30,337 nucleotides of DNA, taken from assembly GCA_041494805.1 (NCBI GenBank), contig JBGQBN010000056.1, forward strand, positions 1 through 30,337. The letters run 5' to 3'. The notes beneath the pieces are model-generated. The model ran no database searches. It saw only the letters and a list, made by a program, of their open reading frames with translations, and had not been told where the DNA came from. Numbering within the stretch: the first letter of the stretch is position 1; each line of letters starts with the position of its first letter. The stretch comes from JBGQBN01 sp041494805. GTDB lineage: Bacteria > Acidobacteriota > Terriglobia > Terriglobales > Acidobacteriaceae. Made by a program: the position numbers and the translations under genes. Shown here piece after piece: positions 1-8,279 of this stretch.

Positions 1-1163
1 AACGCTCCGGCAATCGGGTGCGAGTTACCGCACAACTGATCCGCGCAGCAACCGACAAACATCTCTGGGCGGAAACGTACGAACGGGATTATCGTGACAT
101 TCTCGCTCTGCAGGATGACGTCGCTTCTGCAATCGCTAAACAGATTGAGAGCAGGCTGGGTGGTCCGCAGCCGCAGCCGCTTCCCAAGGCACAAACGATA
201 AGCCCGGAAGCCTATGAAACTTATTTGAAGGCGAACTACTACCTGGATCAATTCGATTTGCAGAAGAGCATTGATTATTACAACCAGGCCATTAAGCTCG
301 ACCCGAACTATGCGCCGGCCTATGCCCACATGGCTACCTCTTACTTTTTTCTGGGTTTCTTTAGTGCGATTCCGCCAATTCAGGCCTGGGGAAAAGTAAA
401 GGAACTAGCGATGCTAGCGACCGAGAAGGATGATCAACTGCCAGAAGGTCACGGGGCCTTGGCATTGGCGAAATTGCATTACGATTGGGATTTTGCTGGA
501 GCAGAGCGGGAATTCAAACGGGCTCTGGAGTTGAATCCTAGCAACGCCGACATCCGCCACGAGTATGCTCACTATCTTATGGCGATGGGCCGCATGGCCG
601 AATCCGCCGCCGAAAGCAAGCTTGCCGTCGAACTGGACCCTGTCGATGACGGTCTCACCGACTGCCTTTGCTGGCATAGTTTCGCCGCCCGGCAATACGA
701 CAACTCCATCCAAATGGCGCGCAACCTCCTGGAAAGGGTGCCCGACGATACCTGGGAACTGGCCATCCTTGGTTGGGACTACGAACAGAAAGGCATGCAT
801 GAGCAAGCAATCGCGGAATTCGAGAAAGCAGTTGAGTTAACTAACAAAAACAGCCCCCTCGTCAGCCCCTTCTATCTTGCGGCACTCGCGCACGCTTATG
901 CGCTGGCTGGCAGGCGGAGCGATGCAGAGCAGGTCTTGCAAGGCCTTCTGGAGCGAGCCAGGCAGTCCTATGTTTCGCCTTTTGACATCGCACTGATCTA
1001 CACCGCTCTGGGACAGAAGGACACAGCCTTCGCGTGGATCACAAAGGCTGTGGCTGAACGCTCCACCTGGCTCGTGTACAGCAAGTGGGAGCCGCGGCTC
1101 GATCCCCTGAGAAGCGATCCGCGCTTCCGGGATCTATTGCGCCGCATCGGCCTTCCAACTTAG
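1..1163 (+). CDS. TPR-repeat protein, C-terminal part (CadC/TolB-like signalling type), 5' truncated by the window edge
   Basis: The reading frame is open from the first bases of the window (the codons before the GTG at 18 read R-S-G-N-R), so the gene starts upstream and the GTG is internal. The visible start, VRVTAQLIRAATDKHLWAET followed by a YERD segment, is the conserved TolB-like sensor segment that in this family links an N-terminal CadC-type winged helix (or adenylate-cyclase domain) to C-terminal TPRs. The TPR helices follow from about residue 65: SPEAYETYLKANYYLDQ, a KLDPNYAPAYAHMA unit, a LELNPSNADIRHEYAHYL unit and others to about residue 340. The end DPRFRDLLRRIGLPT is the usual terminus of this family. 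Role: probably a cytoplasmic or membrane-anchored regulator with a protein-interaction scaffold; the missing N-terminus decides which. The family call is firm, the exact role unknown. Confidence 0.85.
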   Translation, partial: RSGNRVRVTAQLIRAATDKHLWAETYERDYRDILALQDDVASAIAKQIESRLGGPQPQPLPKAQTISPEAYETYLKANYYLDQFDLQKSIDYYNQAIKLDPNYAPAYAHMATSYFFLGFFSAIPPIQAWGKVKELAMLATEKDDQLPEGHGALALAKLHYDWDFAGAEREFKRALELNPSNADIRHEYAHYLMAMGRMAESAAESKLAVELDPVDDGLTDCLCWHSFAARQYDNSIQMARNLLERVPDDTWELAILGWDYEQKGMHEQAIAEFEKAVELTNKNSPLVSPFYLAALAHAYALAGRRSDAEQVLQGLLERARQSYVSPFDIALIYTALGQKDTAFAWITKAVAERSTWLVYSKWEPRLDPLRSDPRFRDLLRRIGLPT

Positions 1164-1510
1164 CCCTCACCCACGCGGAAATCATTTCTTTTCGGCATGA
1201 CCTTAGTGGCCGACCGTAGATTTGGCCTCTCCGGTCTTGGAGGTGATTGTGCCGCTCCAACCTGGCGTCCCAGTTGACCCGACCTCAATGATGAGGCATA
1301 GGCTAAGAACATGGCATTTTCGTGTTGGGTCGGGGTGGTCAAAGGGTCCGAAAATACCAGGTCGAAAAAACGCTCCAGCTCCGTTCTGTACGCCTGATCC
1401 TTAAGGTTCACGAACACGTCGGAAAGGTAAAACGTTTTTCTCGTTTGTTGGCCATTAGGATCTTCCTCGGCAGAGTCTCGCTTAATCAACTCAATCGCAT
1501 CTCCCTTGTT
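1160..1510 (-). pseudogene. Remnant of an anti-phage dCTP deaminase (AvcD-like), internal fragment
   Basis: Reading the minus strand from about 1501 to 1253 gives AIELIKRDSAEEDPNGQQTR, TFYLSDVFV, ERFFDLVFSDPLTTPTQHE and AMFLAYASSLRSGQLGRQVG. This matches, from memory of the family, the junction between the N-terminal P-loop domain and the C-terminal zinc deaminase domain of AvcD-type enzymes, which deplete dCTP/dCMP during phage infection. After GRQVGA the family sequence continues only in a shifted frame (TITSKTGEAKSTVGH, about 1251-1205) and then returns to the first frame (TKVMPK, comparable to the family's NEVPK). That implies two frameshifts. The P-loop, the catalytic HAE and PCxxC zinc motifs and most of the protein are absent, so it cannot be active. 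The apparent N-terminus (1606-1502) shows no resemblance to the family. It lies downstream of tRNA-Ser on the same strand. Confidence 0.7.
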
Positions 1511-1598
1511 CCAGCTACAGAACAAATGGGATGGCATGGTCAAAGTCCGGCAAGATCCCGTTTTGAACAGGGCTGGCCTTGGCAGCTTGTGAGAACCA

Positions 1599-1635
1599 TG
1601 GGACATCCCTAAAGGACACTATCGGGACATCAGGA
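1599..1635. repeat. Direct repeat GGGACATC-N16-GGGACATC, possible end of a lost mobile element
   Basis: GGGACATC occurs at 1600-1607 and again at 1624-1631, with AAAGGACACTATC between. It sits where resemblance of the neighbouring deaminase relic to its family stops, between that relic and tRNA-Ser. Short GGGACA/GGACAC words are common at ends of some insertion sequences, but no transposase and no matching partner end are visible here. The mobile-element reading is weak. Confidence 0.25.
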
Positions 1636-1698
1636 GGGCCATGGGTTAATAAGACGGTCGCTTGGAAAATCTGGACAAGTGCTTGGAACTAAGAACAT

Positions 1699-1792
<94 letters not shown>

Positions 1793-1811
1793 GGCGTGCG
1801 GAAGCAACAGT

Positions 1812-2477
1812 TTACCACTTTCTCTGCAATAGGCTGCTGCGGGCCGAGGCTGGGCCCTGCGGCCTGAACGCCTGCTTTGCGCTTTGGAGAATCGGGTGCC
1901 GCGATTCATAGGCTGCGATCTCGGCTTCGTGCTGCAGAGTGAGTCCGACATCGTCCAACCCCTCCAGCAAACAATGGCGGGTGAATTCGTCGATCTTAAA
2001 GGTCGCGGAAAAACCTCGCCTGTCTTGCACTCTAAGCGCCTCAAGATCGACCGTCATCTCGTAGTCGGGAATCTCCGTCGCCCGGCGAATGATCTCGCCC
2101 ACTTCTTCTTCGGTCAGAACCACGGTGAGGATGCCATTCTTCACACAATTATTGGCAAAGATATCGGCAAATGAAGGCGCGATCACCACACGGAATCCGT
2201 AGTCCTCCAGCGCCCAGACGGCATGCTCCCGCGAAGACCCGCAGCCGAAATTCTTCCCGGCAACGAGTACGCTCGCGCCCGCGTAGCGCGGCTGGTTGAG
2301 AGGGAATGACGGGTCGGGGTTGCCCTCTGGCGTGCGCCGCCAGTCGTAAAACAGGAACTCTCCAAAGCCCGTTTTCTCAATCCGTTTCAAAAACTGCTTG
2401 GGAATGATCTGGTCGGTATCAACATCGGCGCGATAGAGCGGCGACACGCGACCCTTGTGTGCGCGAAACGGTTGCAT
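1812..2477 (-). CDS. leuD: 3-isopropylmalate dehydratase small subunit
   Basis: This is the small (swivel) subunit of isopropylmalate isomerase, which with LeuC converts 2-isopropylmalate to 3-isopropylmalate in leucine biosynthesis in the cytoplasm. The sequence shows the family hallmarks: the N-terminus FRAHKGRVSPLYRADVDTDQ with IIPKQFLKR, the FLFYDWRR segment, and the substrate-loop motif VAGKNFGCGSSREHAVWAL followed by APSFADIFANNCVKNGIL. At 221 aa it is a little longer than the usual ~200 because of a basic Ala/Ser-rich tail after residue 190. The ATG at 2477 begins MQPFRAHKGRV, as expected for LeuD. It lies only 9 bases after the leuC stop codon, so the two form an operon. tRNA-Ser follows directly. 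Confidence 0.96.
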   Translation of the reverse strand: MQPFRAHKGRVSPLYRADVDTDQIIPKQFLKRIEKTGFGEFLFYDWRRTPEGNPDPSFPLNQPRYAGASVLVAGKNFGCGSSREHAVWALEDYGFRVVIAPSFADIFANNCVKNGILTVVLTEEEVGEIIRRATEIPDYEMTVDLEALRVQDRRGFSATFKIDEFTRHCLLEGLDDVGLTLQHEAEIAAYESRHPILQSAKQAFRPQGPASARSSLLQRKW

Positions 2478-2486
2478 CTTTTTTCC

Positions 2487-3899
2487 TCAGTGAAACTGCC
2501 AGTTGCGGATGTCGGTGAAATGCCCGGCGATGGCGGCTGCGGCAGCCATCATGGGACTGACCAAATGGGTGCGTCCGCCGCGTCCCTGGCGGCCTTCGAA
2601 GTTGCGATTGCTGGTGGAGGCGCAGCGTTCGCCGGGCTGCAGGATGTCTGGATTCATTCCCAGGCACATCGAGCATCCAGATTCGCGCCACTCGAAGCCG
2701 GCCTCCTGGAAAATTCTGTGTATGCCCTCCTGCTCGGCAGCGTGCTTCACCGCTTGTGATCCCGGCACGACCATGGCGCGCACCTTTGGATTCACACGAT
2801 ATCCTCTGGCCACACGTGCGGCCGCGCGCAAATCTTCCAGCCGGGAGTTGGTGCAGGAGCCTATGAACACCCGGTCCACCATGATGTCTTCGATGCGCGT
2901 GCCGGGTTCAAGTCCCATATATTCCAACATGCGCTCGGCGGCGTGCCGGTCAGCATCGGTTTTCAAACCACTCAATTCAGGGACCTGCCCGCTGACCGGT
3001 ACCACCATCCCCGGGTTCGTGCCCCAGGTCACAAAGGGGGCGAGCTGCGAAGCACTGATCTCCACCATCTTGTCGTAATGCGCTCCGGGATCAGAGGGCA
3101 AGCTGCGCCAATGGGCACAAGCGTTCTCCCAATCTTTGTCGCGGGGAGCAAAACGGCGACTTCGGAGATAGGTGAACGTTGTTTCGTCCGGCGCAATCAT
3201 TCCGGCGCGGGCCCCGGCCTCGATGCTCATATTGCACAAAGTCATGCGGCCTTCCATCGAAAGCGCGGACACGGCCTCGCCGCCGTATTCGATCACGAAA
3301 CCTGCTGCACCATCGGTCCCGATCTGTCCAATGATGCCGAGCGCCAGATCCTTCGCCGTAACGCCAGCGGAAAGCGCACCGCGCACTTCGATCAACATGG
3401 TTTTCGGCTTGCGCTGCGGCAGACACTGCGTCGCCAGCACGTGTTCCACTTCCGACGTGCCGATGCCGAATGCCAGCGCACCGAATGCGCCGTGCGTGCT
3501 GGTATGGCTGTCGCCGCATACAATCGTCATGCCGGGCTGGGTTAGCCCCAGTTCCGGACCAATGACGTGCACAATTCCCTGGTCAGGCGAGTCCATGTCG
3601 AACAGAGGCACTCCGAACTCTGCGCAATTCTGCTGCAGGGCTTTAATTTGACGGGCTGCGATGGGGTCGGTGATGGGAGTACCCCGAGGCTCGGTCGGAA
3701 TGTTGTGGTCTACCGTGGCGAAAGTACGATGAGGCTGGCGCACGCGCCGGCCGGCAGCTCGCAGTCCTTCGAACGCCTGGGGAGAGGTGACCTCATGAAC
3801 CAGATGCAGATCGATGTAGAGAAGAGGGAGCCGTCCGGGAGAGACACACACTACGTGCTCGTCCCAGACTTTCTCAAATAGGTTGCGACTGTTCGCCAT
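2487..3899 (-). CDS. leuC: 3-isopropylmalate dehydratase large subunit
   Basis: This is the catalytic [4Fe-4S] subunit of isopropylmalate isomerase and the partner of the adjacent leuD. Family signatures in order: NLFEKVWDEHVV at the N-terminus, YIDLHLVHEVTSPQAFEGLR, VDHNIPT, IVCGDSHTSTHGAFGALAFG, then the cluster-binding cysteines in VFIGSCTNSRLEDLRAAA and in GCSMCLGMNPD, and NRNFEGRQGRGGRTHLVSP near the end. The ATG at 3899 gives 470 aa, the usual length, and starts MANSRNLFEKVW. An in-frame ATG at 3959, preceded by GAGAGACG, would add 20 residues that do not look like the family, so I prefer 3899, although its ribosome site is weak. Transcription is leftward into leuD. No leucine attenuator was recognised in 3900-4098. 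Confidence 0.95.
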   Translation of the reverse strand: MANSRNLFEKVWDEHVVCVSPGRLPLLYIDLHLVHEVTSPQAFEGLRAAGRRVRQPHRTFATVDHNIPTEPRGTPITDPIAARQIKALQQNCAEFGVPLFDMDSPDQGIVHVIGPELGLTQPGMTIVCGDSHTSTHGAFGALAFGIGTSEVEHVLATQCLPQRKPKTMLIEVRGALSAGVTAKDLALGIIGQIGTDGAAGFVIEYGGEAVSALSMEGRMTLCNMSIEAGARAGMIAPDETTFTYLRSRRFAPRDKDWENACAHWRSLPSDPGAHYDKMVEISASQLAPFVTWGTNPGMVVPVSGQVPELSGLKTDADRHAAERMLEYMGLEPGTRIEDIMVDRVFIGSCTNSRLEDLRAAARVARGYRVNPKVRAMVVPGSQAVKHAAEQEGIHRIFQEAGFEWRESGCSMCLGMNPDILQPGERCASTSNRNFEGRQGRGGRTHLVSPMMAAAAAIAGHFTDIRNWQFH

Positions 3900-4098
3900 G
3901 GCGTGCTCGTGTTCGCGTGCTGCTGTCCGCAAATCCAATGCGGAGCCGAACGCGATCATCGTCTCTCAGAATGAAAATAGTCTACCAACAAAGGTATGGA
4001 AGCGGGCTGCTCACGAGGCGAGCTTTGCTCGTGCTCGACACCCGGCGACGGCTGTGTCTACCAAGTTCTTGCCGGGGGACAGCAGAAAGGGCTCTCGC

Positions 4099-4635
4099 TC
4101 ACTCCTTGCCGCTGGGCTTCACCCCTGGCTTGGGGCCTGCCGGATGGGATACCCCACTGACTTTCCACCAATAACGGTCGGTACACCGCCAGTTGTCGCC
4201 CTCGCCATTCTTGGCCCAGACATCAACCACAAAATGGTCTTCTGGCTGGGACTTGCCTGCCTTATCGAACGTCTCGGTGAGCACGAAACTGTCGATGGCA
4301 ATCTCCGGGCTCACGGATCGCACTGCCAGCTGCCGGAATTGGAATGACCGGAGCTTGCGGCCAAAGGCTGCCGTCTGCCAATCCTCACGCGGGATGGGAC
4401 TACCGGGAGGAGTGGGCGTCCAGACCTGGAAGTCGTCGGACAGAAGGTGGTTCAAGCTGGCTGCATCCTTCTGCTGGATTGCCTTGAACCACTGGTTCTC
4501 CAGATCAGAGAACAGTACCTGCAGCCGGGTACGAGTGACAATCCGTTGTCCCTGGTGATGTTCTTGGGCAGAAACAGGGAGACTCACTGCAAACCATGCG
4601 AGAAGAATGACTACAACGATTCCGGGCCCCTTCAT
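4099..4635 (-). CDS. Secreted NTF2-like (SnoaL/DUF4440-type) protein
   Basis: The first 25 residues (MKGPGIVVVILLAWFAVSLP then VSAQ) form a signal peptide. The mature protein begins with LENQWFKAIQQKDAASLNHL and LSDDFQVWTP, the typical first helices and strand of the NTF2-like cone fold (SnoaL/DUF4440). Strands rich in aromatic residues follow, and TDRYWWKVSGV near the end is typical of the last strand. Such domains bind small ligands or act as enzymes; no catalytic residues can be assigned. The start chosen is the ATG at 4635, which places the hydrophobic segment at the N-terminus. An in-frame ATG at 4668 would put 11 polar residues ahead of it. It begins 49 bases after the EXORDIUM-like gene on the same strand, so co-transcription is likely. 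The substrate is unknown. Confidence 0.75.
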   Translation of the reverse strand: MKGPGIVVVILLAWFAVSLPVSAQEHHQGQRIVTRTRLQVLFSDLENQWFKAIQQKDAASLNHLLSDDFQVWTPTPPGSPIPREDWQTAAFGRKLRSFQFRQLAVRSVSPEIAIDSFVLTETFDKAGKSQPEDHFVVDVWAKNGEGDNWRCTDRYWWKVSGVSHPAGPKPGVKPSGKE

Positions 4636-4684
4636 GGATCGAGAATCCTCTAAGAAATTTCCGAACAACTCAATTGATTATAGG

Positions 4685-5641
4685 CTAGTGGTTGTAGAAG
4701 ATGCCGCCCTTGGTCTGGGCACAACCGCCCTTGCGGGTGTTTTCCCAGTTCATCTGGATCAACCAGGTCTTGCCTCCGAAAGTTTGGTTATAGGCTGCGT
4801 TGCCGATGGTGCCGATCGTGGGGCCAAACTTCCAGGCGCATTTGTCGGCATTTTCGTTGCCAGCGGAGTCATACCAGGCGTTGAGATCCGGGTCGGAAAG
4901 AGCTTCTACGGTCTCGTGAACCATAGCGGATGCCATTCCATCCGCGCCGCTGTTGTCGTTCGGGCTCGTGACCTGAGCTTCGCAAGAATAGGGACAGCGG
5001 TCCGGGTTGCCGACAAAAGCATACTTGATGTCGGAACCCGACAGCCTGAAGTGGTCATGCCACCCGCAATACTGGCTGCAAAAGCCGGAGGTTTCGCGGA
5101 CATCGGAAGAGGTCAGGACGAAGTAGAGGCCGTTGGCATCCTTGGGAAGAGCCTTGCTGCTGATGGCGCCGGAAACTATCTTCTGCACCGCACTGTCGCT
5201 GAGGCTCTTGCCGCCAGAGTAGTTGTTTGTCGTGGAACGCGCCAGCGCGAACTTGCCGGCGACACTATGGCTCGCGTCGCCATAGCTAGATGTGATTAGT
5301 GCATAGCCGGAACCACCTGCTCCGCCACTGCCATACAGGGCGTTGATCAGGTTGACGGTAGTTTGGCTGTCGGAAGGTTGGCTTCCGTTGGTCCAGTTGC
5401 CGTACCAGATGAAGTATATCTTGACGCCGCCCAGCATGACGGGGCCGCCATGATATGCGATGCCATTCCCCGAGGTAGCGGAGTAGCTCAAAGCAGTATC
5501 ATCGGACGGTGTGTCTTCCGGTGCGGGGATGCCGTGGCCTTTGCCACTGGGAACCATCTGGGTTGCGTTTCTAGTGATCTGAGCCTCAAGGTAGAACGGG
5601 CTCGCGAACATCCACACCAGCGCCAGCAATGCTCTCCGCAT
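4685..5641 (-). CDS. Secreted EXORDIUM/phosphate-induced protein (Phi_1 family)
   Basis: This 318-aa protein has an N-terminal signal peptide (MRRALLALVWMFASPFYLEA, cleaved near residue 20). It closely follows the plant EXORDIUM/PHI-1 pattern: IAYHGGPVMLGGVKIYFIWY (about 61-80, the plant YHGGP...IWYG motif), YVLTSSDV-like strand YFVLTSSDV, the cysteine motif FCSQYCGWHDHF (about 187-198), KYAFVGNPDRCPYSC (206-220), PNDNSGADGMASAMVHETVE (227-246) and LSDPDLNAWYD (248-258). In plants these are extracellular proteins linked to brassinosteroid and carbon-status growth responses; their biochemical activity is not established. The HETVE segment resembles a metallopeptidase HExxE helix, but I do not claim an enzymatic role. 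It is probably co-transcribed with the NTF2-like gene downstream. The family call is firm, the function unknown. Confidence 0.85.
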   Translation of the reverse strand: MRRALLALVWMFASPFYLEAQITRNATQMVPSGKGHGIPAPEDTPSDDTALSYSATSGNGIAYHGGPVMLGGVKIYFIWYGNWTNGSQPSDSQTTVNLINALYGSGGAGGSGYALITSSYGDASHSVAGKFALARSTTNNYSGGKSLSDSAVQKIVSGAISSKALPKDANGLYFVLTSSDVRETSGFCSQYCGWHDHFRLSGSDIKYAFVGNPDRCPYSCEAQVTSPNDNSGADGMASAMVHETVEALSDPDLNAWYDSAGNENADKCAWKFGPTIGTIGNAAYNQTFGGKTWLIQMNWENTRKGGCAQTKGGIFYNH

Positions 5642-5861
5642 TCATCCTCCAGGGGGAACCGCGAGGTTCGCCCTCTAGCTTCATCGGCAGGCGCGGGATT
5701 AACCTTTAATTGTCGGACGATCGGCCGTTTTACAGTCTTTGTTCAATCGTCCCAATAACTTGGGCTTACCAACTTGTGCAGGCGATCCAGCGGGTTATGA
5801 TGGATGGTTAAGGCGATCGGCAGGTAAGGCTGTCAAACTCCCCATAGTCCTGGCGGAAGAA

Positions 5862-6668
5862 ATGATCAACGGCAAGCGCATCGCAGTCGTGCTACCCGCC
5901 TACAATGCGGAGAAGACTTTGGAAGCGACCGTCCGCGAGTTGCCCGCCCTGGTGGACATCCGCATTCTGGTGGATGATCACAGTTCGGACCGCACCGTGG
6001 AAATCGCGCAGCGGCTGGGCCTGCAGTTCTTTGTACATGACCAAAACTACGGCTACGGACGCAATCAGCAGACCTGCTACCGCGAAGCCCTGGCGGCTGG
6101 AGCCGACGTAGTCATCATGTTGCATCCCGACTACCAGTACACGCCGCTCCTGACCACTGCCATGGCCAGCATGGTGGCCTACGGAGTCTACGACGTAGTG
6201 CTGGGCTCCAGCATTATTGGTGGACAGGCGCTGCGGGGCGGCATGCCGCGCTACAAATACGTTTCCAACCGCTTGCTGACGGCATTCGAAAACCTTTTTC
6301 TGAGAATCAAACTCTCCGAGTATCACTCCGGCTATCGCGCCTTCGGCCGCGAAGTACTCACCAGCTTGCCTCTGCTGGAAAATTCCGATGATTTCGTTTT
6401 TGACAACCAGATGCTCGCCCAATCCGTGTATTTCGGCTTTCGGATCGGCGAAGTTTCATGCCCGACCAAGTACTTTGAGGAGGCTTCCTCCATCAATTTC
6501 AGTCGCAGCGTAAAGTACGGTTTCGGCGTGCTGGCCACCACGATGCAGTTTGCCCTACAGAAGATAGGCGTGGCTCATTTCCGGATCTTTAGCGCGAAAG
6601 GCCGTCGCCTGGAACCCGGGTACGCCGCGTACTACGCGCGCGGCGCCGCGAATGCACGGCAGGGGTGA
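5862..6668 (+). CDS. Family 2 glycosyltransferase (dolichyl-phosphate-mannose-synthase-like)
   Basis: This is a GT-A fold glycosyltransferase that moves a sugar from a nucleotide donor to a lipid or glycan acceptor at the inner face of the membrane. The N-terminus MINGKRIAVVLPAYNAEKTL is the standard first strand. It is followed by RILVDDHSSDRTVEIA (donor binding), QNYGYGRNQQTCYREAL, VVIMLHPDYQYTP (carrying the metal-binding Asp) and the C-terminal YHSGYRAFGREVL. There are no obvious membrane spans, so it is cytosolic or peripheral. The frame is open upstream to 5739, but the family homology begins exactly at ATG 5862, which is preceded by GCGGAAGA. A polytopic membrane protein gene follows 57 bases later, suggesting a shared envelope-glycan task. 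The specific donor and acceptor cannot be read. Confidence 0.88.
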   Translation: MINGKRIAVVLPAYNAEKTLEATVRELPALVDIRILVDDHSSDRTVEIAQRLGLQFFVHDQNYGYGRNQQTCYREALAAGADVVIMLHPDYQYTPLLTTAMASMVAYGVYDVVLGSSIIGGQALRGGMPRYKYVSNRLLTAFENLFLRIKLSEYHSGYRAFGREVLTSLPLLENSDDFVFDNQMLAQSVYFGFRIGEVSCPTKYFEEASSINFSRSVKYGFGVLATTMQFALQKIGVAHFRIFSAKGRRLEPGYAAYYARGAANARQG

Positions 6669-6725
6669 TCCTCATGAAGCTCGACCAGTCTGGCCGCAAC
6701 TTTGAAACCGTGAAACTTTGAGACT

Positions 6726-8186
6726 TTGCCAACCCTACCTGGACCCAAACAAATCGTCGTCCTCCTGCTCCTCAGCACCGCAGCCCTCCTCGTGCACGGT
6801 TATCACCCCTACGTCGAAGATGCTGAGATATACATCCCGGGCATCAAGCGGGTACTGAACCCGGCCCTCTATCCGCAGAACGCCAGTTTCTTTACCTCCC
6901 ACGCCCACCTGACCTTGTTCCCGAATCTGATCGCCAGCTCTGTGCATATCTCTCATTTGCCACTCGATTGGGCGCTGCTCTTGTGGCAGTTTTTTTCCAT
7001 CTTTCTGCTGCTGCTGGCGTGCTGGCATGTAGGACGTCTCTGCTTTCGGGATCCGCGAGCGCGCTGGGGTGGGGTGGCCCTGGTCGCATCCCTACTGACG
7101 ATTCCCGTGGCCGGTACAGCGCTCTACATCATGGACCAGTATCTGAATACGCGTTCACTCTCCACTCCCGCTGTGCTTTTTATCGTCATCAATACTATGG
7201 AGCGGAGGCTTGTGCAGGCGGTTCTCTGGGCCATGTTTACCGCGGCCATTCACCCTTTGATGGTCGTGTTCGGCTTGTCCTACGCAATTCTGCTGCTGTG
7301 GATGCAACCCGGCCGCGGATTGCAGACCGTACGGGCAAAGGTGCTCTTACTGGTGCCGCTCGGTTTGTTTCCTCCTGTCACCGGCGCTTACCGCGAAGTA
7401 ATGGAAAGCCATTCCTACTTTTTCCTTCTGCGCTGGGAGTGGTACGAGTGGCTGGGGATTTTCGCGCCCATCGCGCTGCTGTGGTGGTTTCAGCGAATCG
7501 CACGCCAGCAGGAGCTGCCCGTGCTCGACTGGCTATGCCGCGCCCTGATTGTATTCGAGCTCTTCTTCTTTACCGCCGCATTGGTGACCATTCCCGACAG
7601 CCTCGTCAACCTCGCCAAGTTGCAACCCATGCGCAGCCTGCATCTTCTCTACGTGCTGCTTTTCATCTTCGGGGGAGGATTGCTCACCGAGTGGGTTCTC
7701 AAAAGCCATGTGTGGAGGTGGCTGCTTTTGTTTGTGCCTCTGTGCGGCGGCATGTGGCTGGCGCAACGGCAGCTGTTTCCGGCGACCGCGCACATCGAGT
7801 GGCCCGGGGCCCAGTCCAGAAATGATTTTGTCAAGGCTTTCCTGTGGATTCGCGAAAACACGCCCGTGGATGCCTATTTTGCCTTGGATCCCGGCTACCT
7901 GGAACTGCCGGGTGAAGATCAGCATGGCTTTCGGGCAATTGCAGAACGCTCCCGGCTGGCGGACAGCATCAAGGACAGCGGCGTCGTGACCATGTTTCCG
8001 GCTCTGGCCGAAACCTGGAGTCAGCAGGTGCACGCCCAGAGCGGATGGAAAAACTTCCAGGCAGAGGATTTTCGGCGGCTGCAGAGAGAATTCGGCGTGG
8101 GCTGGGTAGTGCTGGAGCGCCCTGGCATCTCCGGCCTGATTTGTCCCTATCAGAACAACAGACTGCTGGTTTGCCGCATCGAGTAG
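6726..8186 (+). CDS. Polytopic membrane protein, possibly GT-C-like glycosyltransferase; function unknown
   Basis: The protein has 486 aa. About ten hydrophobic segments are visible (near residues 9-25, 80-102, 115-135, 145-160, 165-190, 205-220, 240-255, 272-292, 308-328 and 333-348), followed by a soluble C-terminal domain of about 135 residues. The first outer loop HPYVEDAEIYIPGIKRVLNP carries acidic residues placed as in GT-C lipid-linked glycosyltransferases. The C-terminal FLWIRENTPVDAYFALDPGY resembles the soluble tail of such proteins. That resemblance is an inference from architecture. The start is TTG at 6726; the frame is closed upstream by a stop at 6711-6713 and no in-frame ATG precedes the first membrane segment. 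It lies downstream of the GT2 gene and may act with it on an envelope glycan. Confidence 0.7.
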   Translation: MPTLPGPKQIVVLLLLSTAALLVHGYHPYVEDAEIYIPGIKRVLNPALYPQNASFFTSHAHLTLFPNLIASSVHISHLPLDWALLLWQFFSIFLLLLACWHVGRLCFRDPRARWGGVALVASLLTIPVAGTALYIMDQYLNTRSLSTPAVLFIVINTMERRLVQAVLWAMFTAAIHPLMVVFGLSYAILLLWMQPGRGLQTVRAKVLLLVPLGLFPPVTGAYREVMESHSYFFLLRWEWYEWLGIFAPIALLWWFQRIARQQELPVLDWLCRALIVFELFFFTAALVTIPDSLVNLAKLQPMRSLHLLYVLLFIFGGGLLTEWVLKSHVWRWLLLFVPLCGGMWLAQRQLFPATAHIEWPGAQSRNDFVKAFLWIRENTPVDAYFALDPGYLELPGEDQHGFRAIAERSRLADSIKDSGVVTMFPALAETWSQQVHAQSGWKNFQAEDFRRLQREFGVGWVVLERPGISGLICPYQNNRLLVCRIE

Positions 8187-8195
8187 GCAGTCCAG

Positions 8196-8260
8196 AGAGA
8201 CGTAGCAAGCTACGTCTCTACAACAATCAGAACAATGGTAGAGACGTTGCTTGCAACGTC
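8196..8260. repeat. Pair of perfect hairpins of the GAGACGT word family
   Basis: AGAGACGTAGC (8196-8206) pairs perfectly with GCTACGTCTCT (8209-8219). A second hairpin follows, GACGTTGC (8243-8250) with GCAACGTC (8253-8260). The outer words ACGTCTCTAC and GTAGAGACGT are also complementary to each other, so an alternative large hairpin can form. It sits between the membrane-protein gene and the permease gene. It may act as an RNA hairpin or partial terminator, or as a dispersed repeat; there is no U-tract after it. Confidence 0.8.
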
Positions 8261-8279
8261 GCTGCCGCGTAGCATCTAA

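Noticed and set aside
4607..5299. 230-aa plus-strand frame opposite the EXORDIUM gene
   Set aside because: The minus-strand gene has a signal peptide and family motifs along its length, so the plus-strand frame is a shadow.
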